A DNA stretch of 64,000 bases, taken from NCBI GenBank assembly GCA_022605955.1, contig JAKCOZ010000001.1, positions 24,668,146-24,732,145 on the forward strand. The letters are read 5' to 3'. Below are positions 26,470 through 39,965 of this stretch, piece after piece. Position 1 is the first letter of the stretch. The number at the start of each line of letters is the position of its first letter. This DNA is from Rallus limicola (lineage: Eukaryota; Chordata; Aves; Gruiformes; Rallidae). Under the pieces are notes generated by a model. The model was not told the DNA's origin and did no database searches. It was given only the letters and a program-made list of their open reading frames with translations. A program made the position numbers and the translations under genes.

Positions 26470-29400
26470 GATATGGTAGGCTTTCACTCTTTGTGTCATC
26501 CAGGGAGGGAGATACTCACATGGGAGGTTAAGTGGTGCCAGGTGGCCACAGGCTCCTACACATGTGCACTTGACATTTCTGTTGCCCATTTTCTTACAGG
26601 ATTCAGAACTCTGAGGTGACACATCATTGCTCGGTGCATCAGTGGTCTGCACCGGAGCATCAGGTCGAATTCCTGAGTAACTTTAAATGTATTGTTGCAA
26701 GCCACCAGCTAACATTGCACAGGCAGAACTAGCATATTTCACTGCTTTATTTTAAAGACTATTCTAATACCTGCTGAGAAAAATGTTTTGTTTTCCTTGC
26801 CTTCTTGCTTTGCAATAAAAAATTTTAAAGGCTTTTCATCATCTTTGTGTTTGCAATCCATATATACATACAGATGAGTGATTTTACTGCAGACACTAAC
26901 TTTTCCTGTAATGTGGCTACATATTCTTCCATTGTCTCTTGATAAGTGCTAACAATTTTAACTGTTTTAATATAACCCTGTAAAAGCTACAATTTCCATA
27001 ATATTTGTAATTTCTCTATGTTTCTTGAATGGCACTTTTTTTTTTGCAGTTTATTATCCAATTCTTTCTGGAATAAGTATGTATCATTTTTGTGTTGCTT
27101 AATCTGCATGGGAGCATTTTTTAATGCATATACATACTTCTCTAGTAGCCAGGACCCCAAAGTGCACTGAAATCTGTAGAAAACCAGGAAAAAGTGCTAT
27201 TAAGAAAAAAATCACTGTAAGAAGAGGGCAGTTTATCTGCTGTATGATTTCTCTAGCCAGATTGTTCTGTATTGATACTTAGAGATCTTATGGGATATGA
27301 GTAAGTTTACATGTTTGCTTGATATCAAAGGGCCATTAGTGGAACTACCTCACAAAGCTCAAACCACTACTGACTTAGTGGCCAGTAATCACAGTATCTA
27401 TTTGCTAAAAACCTCTTGACTCCATTGACTGAGGATCTTTTGGTGCTGTTTGTCTGTTCTTATGGTTTCTCCATTTGGATACCGAAACTGACAGTTACCA
27501 TTGGGGAAAAAAATAGGGAAAATATGTCTATGTGTAAGTAATTGTGTTAATGAGTCTCAGCCACAGAAAGAAAAGAAATATATCACTACCCAGACAGAAA
27601 ATGACTACCAAGTACAATTCAGAGGGTACACACAGAGAAAATACAGCTACTGAAGACACAGTATACAACTTTTCTGCTCTGTGATGCTCTGATGACTGGC
27701 TGGCTGGGGTATTTTCAAAGCTCCTCCAGACTGTTTTACTTTCCCCTAGTTCCTTTTTCGTTTTTCCAATATGCACACTGTGAGAACAGTCCACAATGTG
27801 TTAGCTCGCTCTTTATTTCTGTGATCATCTTTAAGTGAACAGTACATTCCTCAGTCTGTAGGTAAGCTAAAGCTCCATGTGATGTCTTCTGCATAGGATG
27901 GTATAAGAGTCTTCTATAAGGACTGGAGGCAGTCTGACTTTGACTACATTACCCTGTTTCTCCAAGCTATAAAAAAAGTAAGCCAGCAACAAATAACAGA
28001 ATATATAACACTAAAGACCAGATAAAGAATGAAATAAGCAGATGACTAGGCACTTTAGGCAATGATAAATGTTGTGCAATTATATGTTAGATATGATGGT
28101 TTGAATCACTGTATAGTAGGATAAGAAAACCAGAAAAATTAGATTTCAGTATGTGTAATTCATAAAGCTGTAGTCATTCTTTTAAAAATACTTATTATGA
28201 AGGGGGAAAAAAGAAGAATGTTTATTTATGCACATTATCTGTTTCTGATTTTAAATTAGATCAGAAATTATTTTCTTCTGAAAAAAATTGGTGGAATTCT
28301 GAAAATAGAAAACCATTTCAGTTCAGTTTTTATCATTCTGACGTTATCAGAATTAAACTTATTTCTTCGTTTTAAAGCAATTAATCAATGTTGTATTTAA
28401 AAATATAAGCAAACCCAAGAAAAAAAAAAAAGAAGAGCTAAAACAAAACAAAATATTCTGCTACAGGATAAAAAGAAAAAAAGAAGTTATTTACATTCAT
28501 GCAAAATGAATTTTTAGGCAAGGTTTCATTCTGCTAATAATAGTCAGCATAGCTTCCTTCTGTTTTTTCGGTTGAGTCACTGAGAGAGACATCATTTGCT
28601 CAGTTCCAGTTACACATCAATTATGCAGCTATGCATTCTGCCTCTGATCCATGGAAACTGCTTATCCTTAGACGTTGATTTCAGGTTTTGCCGCCTTCTT
28701 AGGTTGCAAAAGTTCATGTTTATAGCTGAAAAGATTCAGACCCTGGTCACAGCCAACATGGGGGAAAAAAAGTTGTGAATAGCATGATGAAGTAACTCTG
28801 GTTATATATTGAAGTAAATAATTTACAGTGCTTAATTCATTCATAAATGCAGCCTCCACCACCTCCTTCTTGGCATATTCTCCCCTGTATGCACTAGAGT
28901 AGTTCTTGACACTGTGGGGGACTAGCAACACCATAAATAAATAAATACGCAGCAATGCTCATGTAGAGAATGCTTAAGAGTTATTAACTGCAGGTCTTGG
29001 ATGAATAAAGTGCAGTTACATAATAAGAAGGAATCAAAAAACATTAAAACCATAAAGTGGAAACATAGCATAATCTGGCAGAATGAACACACCAAAGCCA
29101 AGTCCATGTTCTGCTCCTAGCATGTATCCCTTTGGGTCATCAGGCTTTTTACCTTTATCTTTGCAGTCCCCTGGAATGCAATGTGGGCAGTAAGACTTGT
29201 ACTTCTCCCTCTTCAATCACTGCTTTTAGGACTCAAGTTTCAGCAGATTTTGAGCATTCACACATATAAACTCTTACTGAATCAAAGAGCTCTTCACGCT
29301 CTCATTAACAGGTAAGCCTCATATTGACTTCACAACTAGAAAAAGTACTTTCTAGAGATTTGTCACAATAATGGCAATACTTTATCCTTTCAATATCCAC

Positions 29401-29479
29401 ATTCTAATTCTGTATCACTTCAGAAATTTCAGTAAGTAGCAAGTTACTCACACTTACAAAAATGAAACCCTTCTGAACT

Positions 29480-29765
29480 TGTCAGGCAGGATGACAGCAG
29501 CTTCAAAGGTTGTCTTGTCCATCGCCTTTCCCCACAACATGACAAACCATACCTGTCAGGTATTTGCTTAGCCTGTTTTTAAAAGACTCTGGAGTAGGAT
29601 TTCATGACATCTTCTGGCATTCACTATGCTTGCAATTATGAAGTTATTCTAATGTTTAACCTAAATCTCCCTTTCCAGAAATTGGCAGATACTTTTTGTC
29701 TGATTCAGAACGGACACAGAGAAAAGGTTATTCCATTCTTTTCAGCAGTCCCCAGAAAGTAGCAC
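29480..29765 (-). mobile_element. Ancient CR1/L3-like LINE fragment, minus strand
   Basis: In antisense, this resembles the 3' part of old CR1/L3-like LINEs found in reptiles and birds. The plus strand shows GTTTTTAAAAGACTCTGGAG, then TTATTCTAATGTTTAACCTA and AATCTCCCTTTCCAG. These match the order of the post-RT region in that family: 'second-structure' text, 'blocks-of-leading-failure' text, then the conserved 'CCTAAATCTCCCTT' element. Divergence is high and no reading frame survives. The family assignment rests on memory of consensus patterns, so subfamily and exact ends are uncertain. Confidence 0.55.
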
Positions 29766-31835
29766 AGCACACATTTGATTTTATTGCTTGGCAATGGGAA
29801 GTAATACTTTCTCAGCTTTCTCTTGAGATTCTTCTCTGTACTTTATTGTTTTAATTCCTGAAGAATAGCTCTCCTCCGAACTCAGGCTACTTCTCAGGCT
29901 GAATGTTAATTAGTCACCTAGGAAACAAACTCAGCATGCTACTAGTTCTCTGCTCTGATTCTTTGAAAGCCTAGAGACAACTGGGTTTGAGAGGGAGTTG
30001 TTTAGTTTGTTTAAACAAAAACTAAACTGCCTTTTTCTCCAAATGTTCTTCAAATCAGGAATGTCCTATAGCTCTAATTAGTAAATTTGATTGCTGAGAT
30101 TTCTGTGAATTGCTTTTATGGAAATGTCAGTTTCAGGATTAAAAATAATCAAAACATTTTTCCTTAAGTTACAGGAGAAGGTAAATGAAACGAATGCATG
30201 TGTCTCATCTCCCCAACCTCCCAGAGGTAAGATTGTCTAGAAGAAAGGGTAGAAAATGAGACTTTAAAAAACAAGTACTGCACCCAAGACTATTCATCCT
30301 GGTAGTAAAATTAAGAGATTTAATAAAAGGTAGTTTACAGTACCACAGAAGTTATTTCATTGATACGGTTTATTATACAGAAATGAAATAGCATGAATTT
30401 GGTTGCAGAGGGAGAATGAACTTGGATTAAATCAGTGCAAAAGCTGCAAATGTAATAGCAATATATACTAAGAAAAAGCAGAGGCAACGAATAAAATGCT
30501 TTTTCCTTTCCGTCACCCTTACTCCTGTTGTGTAGCTGCAATGTATCTATACCACTCTATCTGTAGTTGTAACCTATCCCACCACAATGTGCTACACCTG
30601 TTTGCTTGCAGGTTTATTTTCTAAGTATATGGGACTTCCCTGTCACAGAAGGAGTTGTGCGAAATATGTTAGTAGCCTGAGCCTCTGAATATTTAGGTTT
30701 AGATATACATCCTGCAGAAACTTTTAATTTTCCAGACTCTGTCTAGCAACACTTTTACTTCTTGAATCACCCAAGGGGATGGGACAGAAAGGAAGGAGAG
30801 GAAATGTCACTTTTCACTCAATATTAGTAGAACAGTTTGGTATTTTGAAGACCCATTACATAGGTCTCTACTGCAGTGCTCTGCATGACCATGCACAGGC
30901 AGCAAAATATATTGCAAATGTGCTCCGATAATTTTGGGTTTAGTTATTTCTTCTCAATTTGTTTCAATCTGCTTGGAGTGCTGTTGTTGCTGTTGACCAT
31001 GTTGAACCATGTTGCTGTTCACATTATCCTTCATCTACTCTTTGAGATGGTCATCCTCAATGCTTATCATGGAAAGACTGGGTATGATACTGTTCCTCCT
31101 ATTTGTTGGGGTTTTTAGGACATGATTTTAGGTATACAGCTGATTACATCTTGAGTAAAGTTATGAAAGATCAGAACTAAATCTGATTTAAATACAGAAT
31201 TGCTTATATGATAGAAGGCGCCAAACTGAATCATAGCTGGTGGATCAAAACAAAGCTGGCAAAACCCTCAAGCATTGCTAATTTTTAGTGATTTCACTTA
31301 ATGTTCATTGATACAGATATGGTAAAATTTGTCTAAAGTCAGACTTAATAGGGGATGCAAAGCAGGTCAAAACATGAATGCTAATTATATTGTACAAGCA
31401 TTTCTATTTTGCCAGCTTGATAACTTCATTAACCTTCTTAACCTTATTTTTTCTAAATTTACATGGTAAACTGGTACGTTCAGTTTAGTTAAACTGAGTG
31501 CAGTTTATGGTGGTTTGTAATACAGAATAACCCAAATTTCTATTCAAACCTATACAAACAATTCATACACTACCCAGGGTTCTTTTCAGGGACCATTCAC
31601 TGTTGTTCCTACTGAGTCAATAAAGAGTACATCTATGGATGCTATTTGAAGTCACATTTATGAAATCAGCTGGTGCAAGTATTAACAGAAGTTGCAGGTA
31701 TTGCAAATGGATTCTTGCATTTCTCTTACGTTCTTTCTATTTTAAACATAGGTTTACATTGTGCATGTCACTGTCATCTGAAAAGTGGCACTCAGATGAC
31801 TCTTAGATTTAATAACAAAAAGTTAGAGAATATCT
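29766..31835. other. Gene-free stretch, nothing recognised
   Basis: AT-rich sequence with short frames on both strands (up to 80 codons at 30876-31118) that resemble no family. I see no transposon ends, LTR or significant tandem array. Confidence 0.6.
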
Positions 31836-31898
31836 CAGAATCATAGTTATGTAGTTTATAAGAGACCTCCAGAGGTTATAATCCAGCTTCTTCCTTCC
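31836..31898 (-). mobile_element. CR1 3' terminus fragment, minus strand
   Basis: The plus strand reads TCAGAATCATAGTTATGTAG followed by AGAGACCTCCAGAGGTTATAA. This is the reverse complement of a CR1 3' end with its octamer-like terminus. Only about 60 bases remain before a plus-strand CR1 begins, so the pair is head to head. Confidence 0.7.
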
Positions 31899-31904
31899 CA
31901 TAGG

Positions 31905-32746
31905 AACATATGCTGGAGGGAAAGGATGACATCCAGAGGGACCTTGACAGGATTGAGGAGTGGACCCGTGCAAAATGCAATAAGACCAAGTGCAGCATCT
32001 TGCACATGGATTGGCGCTATCCCAAACATAACAAAAGGCTGGGGGGGAGAATGAATTGAGATCATCCCTGAGGAGAAGGACTTGGGGGTGTTGATGGATG
32101 TGAAGCTCAACATGAGCCAGAAATATGTGTTTGCAACCCAGAAAACCAACTGTGTTCTGGGCTGCACCAAAACAGAAGTGACCAGTCAAAGTCAAGGGAG
32201 GTAATCTGCCCCTTTGCTCTCATGAGACCCCACCTGGAGTACCGCTTCCCCAGTACAAGACTAATATTGAGCTGTTGGAATGAGTCCAAAGGAGGATGAC
32301 AATGATGATCAGAGGGCTGGAGCACCTTTCCTGTGAAAACAGGCTGAGAGAGTTGGGCTTGCTCAGCCTGGAGAAGAGAAGGCTACAGGGAGACCTTATT
32401 GTAGCCTTCTGGTATCTAAGAGAGCTTACAGGACAGCTGGAGAGGGAAGAGGGACTGTTTATCAGGGAGTGTAGTGATAGGAAAAGCAGTAATGTGTTTA
32501 AACTAAAAAAATGTAGATTTAGATTAGACATCAGGAAAAAATCTTCCCTGTGAGGGTGGTGAGGCCCTGGCACAGGCTGCCCAGAGAAGCTGTGGCTGCC
32601 CCCTCCCTGGCAGTGTTCAAGGCCAGGTTGGATAGGGCTTTGGTCAACCGGGTCTAGTGGAGGCTGTCTCTGCCCCTGGCAAGGGGGTTAGAACTAGGTC
32701 TTTGAGCTGCCTACCAGCCCAAACCACTCGGTAATTCAATGATATT
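31905..32746 (+). mobile_element. CR1 LINE, 5'-truncated, plus strand, degraded
   Basis: This plus-strand copy begins in the RT region (GGATGACATCCAGAGGGACC, a CR1 signature downstream of the RT active site). It runs through the ORF2 C-terminus and 3' UTR to a decayed tail near 32746 (CCAAACCACTCGGTAATTC). The copy has many indels. Its older look, compared with the CR1 at 56.7 kb, suggests an earlier insertion. Confidence 0.9.
32296..32553 (+). pseudogene. CR1 ORF2 remnant frame (85 codons)
   Basis: This frame lies inside the degraded plus-strand CR1. It retains IRGLEHLSCENRLRELGLLS and LEKRRLQGDLI, the conserved end of CR1 ORF2. Upstream codons in other frames still show EKDLGVL-like sequence (GAGAAGGACTTGGGGGTG at about 32074), so frameshifts break the protein. 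It is not functional. Confidence 0.85.
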
Positions 32747-34511
32747 TGGATAATTATCCCTTTAATAAGACAGGAGTCTATTCATTCACCACGGGAGTGA
32801 AATAGGTAGCCCTTACAGAGGGCTTACAGCCACCTTACTGACCTAAAGACTAGTATTTGATATCTTCCACACACAATAATCAATCACAGAAATAGTCTCT
32901 CTGGAAATGGTATTTCTCAAAATGACATTAATACAAACCAGGAGATATGACAAGAAGCAGGACTGACTGGAAAAAAATTTGTTTTTTTCATAGAGAATTG
33001 CTCTCCAGTCATGTAGCCAGTATCCTTTATCACTAGTTCCTGACCATGTATTGCTAATCTCAGGTAGTGAAAAAGCTATTTTTTGAAGTAAGCTGCCTTT
33101 GCCTTCTGAGTATTTAGGACATTTTTGCTTCACAGTTTAGGGCTTTAGTCCTCAAACACAATGTCTAGAGATTTTCCACTGAAAATAAAAGTTCCCACTT
33201 GGTCCTCTAATTTTAGAGTTTGATAAGATGTGTCTTGCAAAAGGGTTAGTCCACTCCAAGACTGAAGTAAATCTGTTCTACTTTTTCCCCAAATGGCACC
33301 TTATATTTCTTAATTTTACTCTTTTAATTAGAGATTTTTCCTCTGTATTCTACTATTGTTCTAACTCACAGTTGGCTTAGCAATAAAATTCCATGTATGC
33401 ATCCTCTGAATTCACACTTGCTCCTTTTTTCTCCATGTTGGGCATGGGTCATTTTTCATTCTTGCTGTACACCCACTGCCAAAGTTTTCTGACAGTTTTT
33501 AAGTTTTGAGGTTTTAACTTAAAAAGATGATTTTTAGAACAAACTAGTAAGAAGCAACCAACACTGTGAGTTCACTATGAGTTTTGAAGAAGGCTTGAGG
33601 ACAAGCCTGTCTGCACCACAGTTCTGAAGAAATACTCTTGTAGTACTAGGGTCAAAAATGTCACAAGAAGGAACTAAACTATTTTTGCTATTAGCTGTCC
33701 TCCATTAACTGCAGTATCAATACTGACTTTTAGATATTTTGTGTTCCTAAAGCCATCTTACTTCTTTTGGTCAGCATGGATGAAGGGTAATACTAACACT
33801 GTCTTATCCTGTTCATGACCACATTCCCTCCTCTCCCCTTCCTCAAACTGGAAGTGTAGGATATAGGTTGTCCTCAAATCCTGTTGAACTCTTATGCAGG
33901 TGAGAAGTTGCTACCTCTAAGTTAAAGAGTTCCAAAAGCATATAATGACTTGCAAATGTGAGCAGCACTTAGATGATTCTTTATTTATGAGATACATTTG
34001 GAACATTGTGTTTCATAGACACTGATGTAAGAGGTGAGTGCCTTTTGAAGATCTCAGTACAAGTGTCAAAATAATACATCAGAATATGCAGGAACTGTTA
34101 ATGCATCAGTCTTGAAAATCTGAATTGCAAGTCAAATATTCATACATGCATCCAAAATCTTCCTCAAATACTGACAGGTGTGTATTTCTCAAAATTACTA
34201 TTCCATGACTCATTCTCCTTTATCTTCTTTCAGGAATGTTACTTCTAATGGAGAGCATCTAATGTGAAGTGATCAGGTGATACTAAAGCTAACACATGAC
34301 AACAATGAGATATTCTATACATACCAGCAGACATATTCCTATTAGTATGCCTACAACTAATATTTGAGGATGATTATGAGCATCACTGAGTTAAATGCCT
34401 AGTGACAACTTATCCTTAGAATGAAGACCGATTAGTTACACTGCTGTTTCACTTCACTTGTCCATGAAAGCATGTCCACATATATATGGATATGATGCAT
34501 CCTCACTTGAA
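32747..34511. other. Gene-free stretch, nothing recognised
   Basis: No gene, LTR or LINE piece is recognised between the CR1 at 32.7 kb and the solo LTR at 34.5 kb. Open frames are under 100 codons and show no family resemblance. Confidence 0.6.
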
Positions 34512-35088
34512 TGTTGTTTCAGCTGAGACAGTTAATTTTCTTCTTAGTAACTGGTATAGTTCTGTGTATTGGGTGTAGGATAACAATGATGTTGATAACA
34601 CATTGATGTTTGGTTATTGTTGAGCAGTACTTACACCAGGTCAAGGACTTTTCAACTTCTCATACTGCCCTGCCAGCAAGTAGGGAGGAGGTGCACAAGA
34701 AGCAGGGAGGGACACAGCCAGGACAGGTGACCCAACCTGGCCAAAGGGGTATTCCATACTGTAAGATATTGGGCTAAACAATAAAACTGAGGAGAAGTTG
34801 GCCAGGGGATGGCACCTGCTGTTGAGGGAATGGCTGGACACTGGTCAGTAAGTGGTGAGCAATTGCACTGTACATCACTTGTTTTCTATATTGTTATTGT
34901 TGTTATTATTATTATTTTATATAATAATAGTTTCCCCTTCCTTTTCTGTCTTATTAAATTTATCTCAACCTGTGAGTTTTAACTTCTTCCACCCCCACGC
35001 CCCTATTCTCTCTCCCACCCCCCTGGTAGGGGAGAATTAGACGAACAGCTGTGTGGTGCTTAGCTGCCTGCCAGGTTAAACCACAAGA
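34512..35088 (+). mobile_element. Solo LTR of an avian ERVL-type endogenous retrovirus, plus strand
   Basis: The element starts TGTTGTTTCAGCTGAGACAG and ends TGCCAGGTTAAACCACAAGA, the two ends of a widespread bird ERVL LTR. Internal landmarks in order are GTCAAGGACTTTTCAACTTC, GGGACACAGCCAGGACAGGT, GGCCAAAGGGGTATTCCATA, a TATA-like AATAAAA at about 34780, GAGCAATTGCACTGTACATC, a TTATTATTATT microsatellite at about 34900-34920, and a possible polyadenylation signal ATTAAA near 34952. No internal retroviral sequence flanks it, so it arose by LTR-LTR recombination. I see no clear 5-bp target-site duplication. The 62-codon frame inside is chance. Confidence 0.88.
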
Positions 35089-38000
35089 AGTGTGCAGCTC
35101 CATTTAACATCCTCCAAAGGCAAAGCAAAATCTTTGCCAAAATTCAAATCCTGGAGTTGCAGTTAATGCAAAACAGAAGTCCCACCTTTTCTTAACCTAC
35201 CAGAAATTCCAGATCTGCATTACCTAGTAACCAGGACTTTGATTTGGTCTACAGCCAGTGGCTAACTGGTTCTTTTAAAACAAGCTGAAATAAATAATAT
35301 AAACTAACCCTATGGTTAGGAATTCAGGAACATGCACAAATACATCCCTATCTGAGTTGAGATTGTTTCACACCTTTGTTTAATGAGGTAGTAAAAATGC
35401 AGTAGCAATTTTTCTGAGACAAGAATTAACCTCACAATTTAATACCAAAATTGCTATGTTCTTCCAACTAATAATTAGTCCCAAATATATGAACCAATTC
35501 ACGGAAGTCTACAACTGCTATAACACTGGCATAGAACTCCTCATGTCAGAAATTTTAATATATGCTTTTCCACTTAGACATGCAGTGTTGACAAGCTTTC
35601 TGTCTGAGTTTGCATGGAAAAATATGCCTTTGGGGATAAACACAAACCAAATATGAAATATGAATAGAAGAACAGAAAGAAAAGCTAAAACACCACCCTA
35701 TTATGTTCCAAACTGTCGGCTAGATCACATCATGCTGGGCTAGACCTTGTGAAATGATCAAATCAGCCTAAGTATCTGGGACAAGCATTTTTGTTCCCTC
35801 TGACTGGAAAATTCCATTCTTGATGAATGAATATATAATGGATTTTCTTTATTTAAGACTTTTTCCATTATACTGTGTTAAAGACCATGTCAAAAGCTGG
35901 TTCCTCAGCTCAGATATGGTACCAATCCCTGTGCATGCAGGTTCATTACAAACTTTCAGTCTCTTAAGAACAACTCCCAGAAAGGTCTTTCTACACTTGG
36001 GAGAGGAATTCTTCTGAAGTGCCTACAACCATCACCATCTCAATATATTTCTCTGTTTGTTTTTCATGTTATGAAATCAATATTCTTTTAGTGTTTTGAT
36101 ACACTCATGTCTTGTGCCACCTTCTACTTTTGGCAGACAGAAATTATACTGTGCAAATATATACTTTCTGTGCATTTGTTGATTCTCAATTTTTTCAGCC
36201 TTTACATCTATCATCTCTGCTGAAGGAGAAATTTTTGCCATCTTTAGCTATACTGAAAGTCTCTTTTTTTCTTTTTTCCTCTTTTTTAATTAAGGTCTCC
36301 AATGGCCTAGTCCTTGGGAGTGACAGCCAGTGCTGTCTCAAATACTGGTCTCAGAGAAGTAGAATTCATAGCAAGTGTGTTTTGTGCAGTGTTCTGTATG
36401 CTTCTTCTCATTGGTGTCATGGCTACTAAGTGGGGCACCTTTGTTTCCTGAACATGTCTTTAATTAACTGTATACGTCCTGTATAAATTCTCTGTATGTC
36501 CTGAATTTTTTGCTATTTTCTCACCAAGATCTAGGTAATAATGCTGAGTGTATTAACTTTGACATTTGTTGCAATGGGCATTTGGCTTATCTGAACATGT
36601 CACTTGTCTTAGAAGAATAATTTACTGCAGACTCCAGAGAGATTATGTGTGTTATTCAAGCTAAGAGTACAGTACATCTCCACCATGAACAAAACAACCT
36701 TTATCTTGTACATAGATAGTGAAATTGAGGATGCTTCATTCTACATCAAGGTTCAAGGTACATTTGAAAGATAACATGATTATTCTGACATCTATAGTTT
36801 GTCAAAGACATAGCATATCTTTAGCATGGTGAATAAAATATAGATTTAGTATGATGTAATTTCCTTAGTGAAAGTGTTATTTGTCAGTACACAATAATGT
36901 GGTACTGAACCATGCAGAATGATATTGCAATGGTACCTCCCAAAGTTATGTTGGGTCATGAAATCTAGATGGTGCCAGAACCAAGATCAGATGTATCTCT
37001 GTGAGACTTTGAGGAAGTGGTTGCCTTTAAATCAGGCACTGACATTTCTTGGTTTTTAACGACTGTGGTGCTCCTCTGGTGACTGTACACTTAGGAATTT
37101 AGCAAGATTGCCTCAGATATACTGTGTTGTGAAAAATTACCTCCATCCATTTAAAACTGAATGATAACAGGCACTTTATTACAACGCTACCTTGTCATAT
37201 TTTCCTTATGACAAAATATGCTTGCTTTCACTGCAACTAAATATATAGCTTAGTTACTATGCACTTCAAGAAAAAATACTTGGGTTTTGTTTATTTGTCA
37301 TTGACAGTAGGGGGGCTGGACTTTGTTTTTTTTAAAAGACTGCTCTGATTCTACTCTACTTTTGAAATATAGATATGTTTGAATCAAATAGATCATCGTT
37401 TATGAACTGAAAGTATTGTAATTCTGGGATTTCTTTTACAAAATCTGTGATCCCAATATGAGGAGGAAACAGCATCAGATTCTAAATGTGAGGAGATGAT
37501 ACCTTCCAACATGAATGTCATTCAAACAGTAGAGAGCTAAGTTCTTAGAAAACAGTGAAACTGCTGTGTTGAGCAGGCATTATCCCTTTATATCAACACC
37601 GAGTTTTTCTAGTTTGAAACAGGAGATCCTAAAGAAATAACTAATTTTAAAAGTTTTGGTTCTTAATTAAAAATTATAAAGCAAACAGTCACATGTTCAA
37701 AAATTTACAAAGAGATTATATCAGATTTAAAACAACTAAGGCATAATAAGGCGTAAACCTGCTCATTTTCTGTAAGATAAGATCCTGTATATAGCTTAGT
37801 TTAGCAAACTATCCAAAACTATTTATTCTATATTTATGCCAAAAGACCTTTTAGGAGTCTCTCATAGAATCAGGGAAAGAAGGAGAGTTAACAGAAAACT
37901 GTTTAGAAATCAGTATTTTCAGCACTGGCATGTTCTGATTTTTCTTTAACATGTGAAAGAGGGTTCTTGCAAACTGTTTACACTTCAGTTTCTTATTCCT

Positions 38001-39157
38001 GATATCCAGGAAAAGCAAATTCCTGCTTTTGGTTTCAGGTATTGCAGGTTTTATGTTTTGCAGAATAAATCTTAAGCTTAACTGCAATGATTACACTTTC
38101 AATTATGACAGAGATTTTGAGTACCCTTGAAATAATTGGCTCAAGGAGAATGTAGTATTTCATTCTGCTTAGCAAAATGCTCACCATGTCTTGGAAGATG
38201 AATGTTATTATAAAACTTTTCCTTCAGCCATAATTTTTAGTGGTTCAAGTGTGCCAGCAATCTTGATTTGCATGATACGCCAGTTGACATTGTGGTTGAT
38301 ACATGTTGAGAAGATATATATTGTCCATAAGGGAGCATCTTCCTATGCTGAGCACATTTAAGAAAGTTAGGTTTGGTAGCATAAAATCATGATAACTTAT
38401 CTTTTTCTCTGTGCAATTACATTATGTAATTTTCCTTTTTTCCCTAGGAGAATAATTGCCTTAAAATTGTGATGATCTGACAGGTTTAGAGTTATACATG
38501 TTCTCTATAGTGCACTTTTCCTGATGAATTTATCAGCAAATTACTTTGTTACTGCAGCAACCATGTAGAGATGCTAAAGCAATGAAAGAGAAAAATAGTT
38601 TGGCCAAGATACAAGAGAGTAGGAATATTACTGTAATCAGTTACATTCCTATTAGTGTTCAGTATTTTGTGTATGTGTGTATATATGTATAAAGGGAATG
38701 ACCTCTATTTTTAAAGCTGAGAAATTTAATTTCTGAAGAACTTCTAAAGAATATATTTTTAATTTACTTAAACTTAACCCCATGATTTATATTTATTTTT
38801 TTCTTCTCCTTTTCTCTTTACATTTTATATTTCTGCCTAGTAATTGGAATATAGCTGGTGACTGAAAAGATTGAATTTCATAGCCCCTTGGTCAGCTCAA
38901 GTCCCACTGGATCTCAAAGATACATTAAAGTAGTTTTAGGGCAGGCAATCCAAAATCTTTGGTCTCTCCAAAGGTTTCTTCAATACACCATTCTGGGAAA
39001 AGCTGATGTGTGATTATGCAGACTTCCAAGCCTGAGCTGAAATGCTTAGCAGGATTTTCTTAAAGAATAAAATAGGCAGTGATGGATATTTTTCCAGAAA
39101 AAGTCAGCTAAGAGAAAATTAATTTGCTTCTATTGTGCCTATTCTGTGTAAAAATCA
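35089..39157. other. Gene-free stretch, nothing recognised
   Basis: AT-rich DNA with short frames (up to 105 codons at 36112-36429) lacking recognisable domains. There is a small alternating TG/TA run near 38670-38690. No mobile element is recognised. Confidence 0.6.
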
Positions 39158-39965
39158 TTGAATCACAGAATCATTTTTGTTGGAAAAAATATTTATGATC
39201 ACTGAGTCCAACTGTAAACCTAACACTGGTAAATCCACCAGGAAACCATTTCCCTAAGCACCACATCTACACTTCTTTTAAATACCTCCAGGGATGGTGA
39301 CAACCACTTCCCCAAGCTTGACAAGCCTTTCAGTGAAGAAATTTTTCCTAGTGTCCAATCTAAACCTCTAGCAGAATTTAAATCCATTTACTCTCATCCT
39401 TTCACTTGTTACTTAGGAGAAGAGACCAACCACCACCTGGTTACAACCTCCTTTCAGCTAGTTGTAGAGAGTGATAAGCTTTCCTCCCCTCGACCTCCAT
39501 TTCTCCAGGCTGCACAATCCCCAGTTCCCTCAGCTGCTTTTCTTCAGATCTGTACTCTAGACCCCTCAACATCTCCATTGCCCTTATTTGGACTCTCTGG
39601 CACCTCAATGTCCTTCTTGTAGTGAGGGGACCAAATCTGAACACAGTATTTGAGGTTGGCCTCACCAGTGCCAAATACAGGGTGATGATCACTTCCCTAG
39701 TCCTGCTGGCCACACTGTTTCTGATACAAACCAGGATGCTGTTGGCCTTCTTGGCCACCTGGACTCACTGCTGGGTCATATTTGGTTAGTTAGTGAACAA
39801 TAACCCAGCCCTCCCTCCCCCATCTTCCATCCTTCTCTGCCAGGCAGCTTTCCACCCCATGCCTGCATTGTTGCACAGGGTTGTTGTGATCCAAGTGTAG
39901 GACTCATCACTTGCCCTCATTGAACCTCATACAACTTGCCTTAGCCCATTGATTTTGTGATTTTC
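39158..39965 (-). mobile_element. CR1 LINE, 5'-truncated, minus strand, diverged
   Basis: The plus strand opens TTGAATCACAGAATCATTTTT, the reversed CR1 3' tail. It continues through antisense ORF2 (CTTCTTGGCCACCTGGACTC near 39748, and TGTTGTGATCCAAGTGTAGG near 39880) to about 39965. The right part (CAGGCAGCTTTCCACCCCAT ... GAACCTCATACAACTTGCC) marks a CR1-Y/X-like subfamily with the longer region upstream of the RT C-terminus. The frame is broken by several indels. Confidence 0.92.
39441..39758 (-). pseudogene. CR1 ORF2 remnant frame (105 codons)
   Basis: Inside the diverged minus-strand CR1, this frame retains AKKANSILVCIRNSVASRTR and VIITLYLALVRP. It then drifts out of register with the ORF2 frame before LRGLEYRSEEKQLRELGI. 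At least two frameshifts separate these blocks, so the protein is broken. Confidence 0.8.

Larger units (their letters stand above)
21721..29479. other. Gene-free stretch with small repeats
   Basis: I see no gene and no transposon that I can name with confidence. A possible heavily eroded CR1 3' end at about 24185-24260 was considered too weak. Local tandem and AT-rich repeats are listed separately. All open frames are short and without family resemblance. Confidence 0.6.

Noticed and set aside
31809..32573. Several minus-strand frames of 72-128 codons
   Set aside because: They are antisense to the plus-strand CR1 at 31905-32746.
34852..35040. 62-codon frame with a leucine-rich stretch resembling a signal peptide
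   Set aside because: It lies inside the solo LTR; the leucines come from the TTA microsatellite.
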